A DNA stretch of 10,096 nt, taken from the NCBI GenBank assembly GCA_031261365.1, contig JAISJY010000117.1, positions 1 through 10,096 of the forward strand, read 5' to 3'. A model generated the notes under the pieces. It saw only the letters and a program-made list of their open reading frames with translations, made no database searches and had not been told where the DNA came from. Below, piece after piece: positions 8,605 through 10,096 of the stretch. Position 1 is the first letter of the stretch. Each line of letters opens with the position of its first letter. A program made the translations under genes and the position numbers. The stretch comes from Caryophanales bacterium (lineage in GTDB: Bacteria > Bacillota_I > Bacilli_A > RFN20 > JAISJY01).

Positions 8605-8712
8605 TTTTTTTATTAGATTTCGCTACTCTATTCGTTAAAAACGGCTTTTTTAGCGTTTAAAATAGCGGAATGTCTTCTTTTTTATTAGATTTCGCTATTC
8701 TATTATTTAAAA
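8586..8712. repeat. Two 55-bp direct repeats, each with an internal inverted repeat
   Basis: Unit 1 is 8586-8640 and unit 2 is 8658-8712. They align without gaps at a 72-bp offset with six mismatches (unit 1 positions 8602, 8604, 8605, 8626, 8633, 8634) and a 17-bp spacer. Within each unit AATAGCGGAAT faces ATTTCGCTA(T/C)T: arms 8589-8599/8617-8627 in unit 1 and 8661-8671/8689-8699 in unit 2, with 17 bases between. The core TAGCG, on either strand, begins at 8591, 8621 and 8651 and again at 8663 and 8693, i.e. in 30-bp steps of about three helical turns. Best guess: binding sites for a regulator of the adjacent ATPase gene. Confidence 0.75.
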
Positions 8713-8864
8713 CTTAGAAACATTATTATTTAACCTTGCTAATCACAAAGCTAATTGTTGTTTACATTCTAATTATTTTTTTAATAACTAATAAGAAAAT
8801 AAAGAGATTTAATCTTTTTTATAGAAGTTAATGATTTATAGAATATAATTTTATTGGGAGGATT
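8713..8864. other. Rest of the 306-bp intergenic stretch, no gene seen
   Basis: AT-rich sequence between the paired repeats and the LURP-one-like gene. No RNA gene or convincing small reading frame is visible. A perfect TATAAT at 8844-8849 lacks a good -35 at 16-18 bp, and GGGAGG at 8856-8861 is the ribosome site of the downstream gene. A short direct repeat, GCTAAT, occurs at 8738-8743 and 8751-8756. The promoter of the next gene must lie somewhere here, but I cannot fix it. Confidence 0.5.
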
Positions 8865-9353
8865 ATGAAACTATATATTAAACAAAAAGTATTTACATGG
8901 GGTGATAAGTTTACAGTAAAAGATGAGCAAGGACAAGATATTTATCAAGTTAAAGGAAAAGTAATTTCTTTTGGTAAAAGTTTAAAGATTTATGATATTA
9001 AAACCAATACAATAGTAGCTAAAATAAGACAAAAGTTATTTCATGTTATGGCTCATTATAAGGTAAGCATTACTGATCAAAAGCCTTTTATGGTTGTTAA
9101 AAGATTAAAACTATTTACTCCTTCTTTTAAAGTTAAAGCTTTGAAATGGGATGTTGATGGAGATTTTCTAGCCCATGATTACACCGTTACAAGTACTAAC
9201 GAAATGATAATGAAATTAAATAAACGCTATGTATCTTGGGGCGATAGTTATGAATTAAATATTACAAAAGAAGAAAACCAACTAGCTTGTATAAGTATTG
9301 CTATTGTTGCTGATGCGGTTATGTCTTCAAACGCTTCTCGTCGGAGATATTAA
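8865..9353 (+). CDS. LURP-one-related (YxjI-like) protein
   Basis: A 162-residue protein with the overall pattern of the LURP-one-related family (LOR, PF04525; YxjI in Bacillus): it opens with MKLYIKQKVFTWGDKF, has alternating short beta strands, a central AHDY (103-106), and repeats the opening motif near the end as YVSWGDSYEL (122-131), before a hydrophobic helix-like stretch around residues 140-153. The family forms a 12-stranded barrel with a central helix, related in fold to Tubby C-terminal domains; its bacterial function is not established. The final helix could touch the membrane, but there is no signal peptide. GGGAGG sits three bases before the ATG, slightly close but acceptable. 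It is monocistronic, with its TAA directly adjoining the stop of the convergent hydrolase gene and no room for a separate terminator. Confidence 0.85.
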   Translation: MKLYIKQKVFTWGDKFTVKDEQGQDIYQVKGKVISFGKSLKIYDIKTNTIVAKIRQKLFHVMAHYKVSITDQKPFMVVKRLKLFTPSFKVKALKWDVDGDFLAHDYTVTSTNEMIMKLNKRYVSWGDSYELNITKEENQLACISIAIVADAVMSSNASRRRY

Positions 9354-10096
9354 TTACTTTCTTAAAAAGTCTATCATTAAAGAAATATAAGATTTAACAA
9401 AGTCATTGTCTTTAATAAACTCTTCTTCGCTTTGGTCAATAAAAGCTACTCTTTTTTCTATAGTTGATAAGCCGTGTCTCCCTTTAGGAAAGACATGTAA
9501 ATGTAAAGGAACTTTCATTTTACTATAAGCTTCTGCTAATTTATAAACCCCTAAAACATTAACTATATCATCATCTTCAGTATGGAAAACAAAGGTTTCT
9601 GGCATTTCATTATGAATAATTTTCTCAATATAAAAATCTTTATATCTTAATCTATATTCTTCTTTACCTAATAAATATTTAAAAGATTCATTATGAGCAA
9701 TTTTTCTTTTAGATGTGGTAACAGGATAAAGTAAAACTAATTTACTAATATAATAATAATATTTATTTCCTAATAAAAGAGCTAAATGAGCTCCTGCTGA
9801 AAAGCCTAAAACAAATAACTTTTTAATTATCAAACTTTCATTTATATCTAAAATAAAATCTCTAGCTTCATTTAATAATTCCTCATATAAAAGATGTTGT
9901 TCTCTATAATGATAAACAATAACATGAAAACCTTGAGAATGTAGTAAATCAACGACAGGTCTATCTTCTCTGGCACTTGTAAATAAATAACTACCGCCTG
10001 GTAATAATAAAACTCCATCTCTTTTTTCTTTATCTCAACGGTGATAAGAAAGATAATCTAAACCTTTTGATTTCCTTTTTATGTTATTTAAAACAA
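9354..10096 (-). CDS. Alpha/beta-hydrolase (esterase-like), 5' end beyond window, one in-frame TGA
   Basis: Serine hydrolase of the acetyl-xylan-esterase/Aes-like branch. The frame is open from the right edge except for TGA at 10035-10037. After it come PGGSY (oxyanion-hole loop, about 9990-10001) and REDRPVV, matching the family's PGGGY...REAEPVA pattern, then the nucleophile motif GFSAG, acid region HTEDDDIV and catalytic-histidine motif GRHGLS, in correct order and spacing. The shortest code-11 reading starts at TTG 9831-9833, but it would begin inside the strand just before the nucleophile elbow, lacks a ribosome site and loses the oxyanion loop, so it is not a plausible whole enzyme. Hence this is either a gene with TGA decoded as Trp or a gene recently broken by one nonsense change. 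The substrate is unknown. It ends with TAA, directly against the convergent upstream neighbour. Confidence 0.75.
10035..10037 (-). other. In-frame TGA in the hydrolase gene
   Basis: Minus-strand codons read CAC CGT TGA GAT AAA, giving YHR-stop-DKEKRDG and then the conserved hydrolase core. Everything on both sides stays in one frame with no second stop or shift. Tryptophan is the simplest alternative decoding. Against wholesale recoding, the other 19 tryptophans I count in the window are TGG. Confidence 0.85.

Noticed and set aside
8586..8699. Inverted repeats as transcription terminators
   Set aside because: The loop of 17 bases is long, the T-run is inside the loop rather than after the stem, and on both sides genes start rather than end.
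8586..8712. Possible CRISPR array
   Set aside because: Only two units with diverged sequence, 55 bp long with a 17-bp spacer, no cas genes; it reads better as paired operators.
8799..8820. AAAGA...TCTTTTTT hairpin as a terminator
   Set aside because: The stem is short and AT-only apart from one or two pairs, and no gene ends upstream of it on the plus strand.
9831..9833. TTG as the real start of the hydrolase
   Set aside because: No ribosome site precedes it, and the upstream in-frame sequence carries the conserved PGGSY and REDRPVV motifs.

Overview
This AT-rich window most resembles a low-GC Firmicutes or Mollicutes-related bacterium. That placement rests on base composition, strong purine-rich ribosome binding sites, near-consensus sigma-A-type promoters and protein flavour (ROK kinase, YxjI/LURP-one-like protein). 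It is inference, because no rRNA or tRNA gene is present. All seven genes whose stop lies in the window end in TAA or TAG, never TGA.

Left part (1-3017, minus strand): a tight signalling operon transcribed leftward from a clear promoter (TTAACA-17 bp-TATAAT) at 3058-3086. The order is a response regulator fused to an HD-GYP c-di-GMP phosphodiesterase, then a stand-alone CheY, then CheA, which runs off the left edge. Gaps of 8 bp and 1 bp suggest translational coupling. The likely logic is that the CheA histidine kinase phosphorylates CheY (motility output) and perhaps the HD-GYP regulator (c-di-GMP turnover).

Middle (3136-4071, minus): a ROK-family sugar kinase whose true start is probably 10 codons inside the longest reading frame. 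It is divergent from a 993-residue gene at 4169-7150 (plus) that joins a WYL-like N-terminal region, an SF1 Upf1/Dna2-type helicase and a DUF2726-like PD-(D/E)XK nuclease region.

Right of that, convergent with only 13 bp between, is a 464-residue STAND-like ATPase with a DUF234-type nuclease-like C-terminus (7164-8558, minus). Upstream of it, in a 306-bp non-coding stretch, lie two 55-bp near-identical direct repeats (72-bp period). Each contains an inverted repeat, and one overlaps the ATPase promoter. The helicase-nuclease, ATPase-nuclease and operator-like repeats form the part of the window that looks accessory or defence-like.

Right end: a LURP-one/YxjI-like gene (8865-9353, plus) abuts, stop codon against stop codon, an alpha/beta-hydrolase esterase gene on the minus strand (9354 to the right edge). 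The hydrolase frame is intact apart from one in-frame TGA at 10035-10037, with the family's oxyanion-hole motif just downstream of it. With no TGA stops in the window, this is either a recent nonsense mutation or TGA read as tryptophan.
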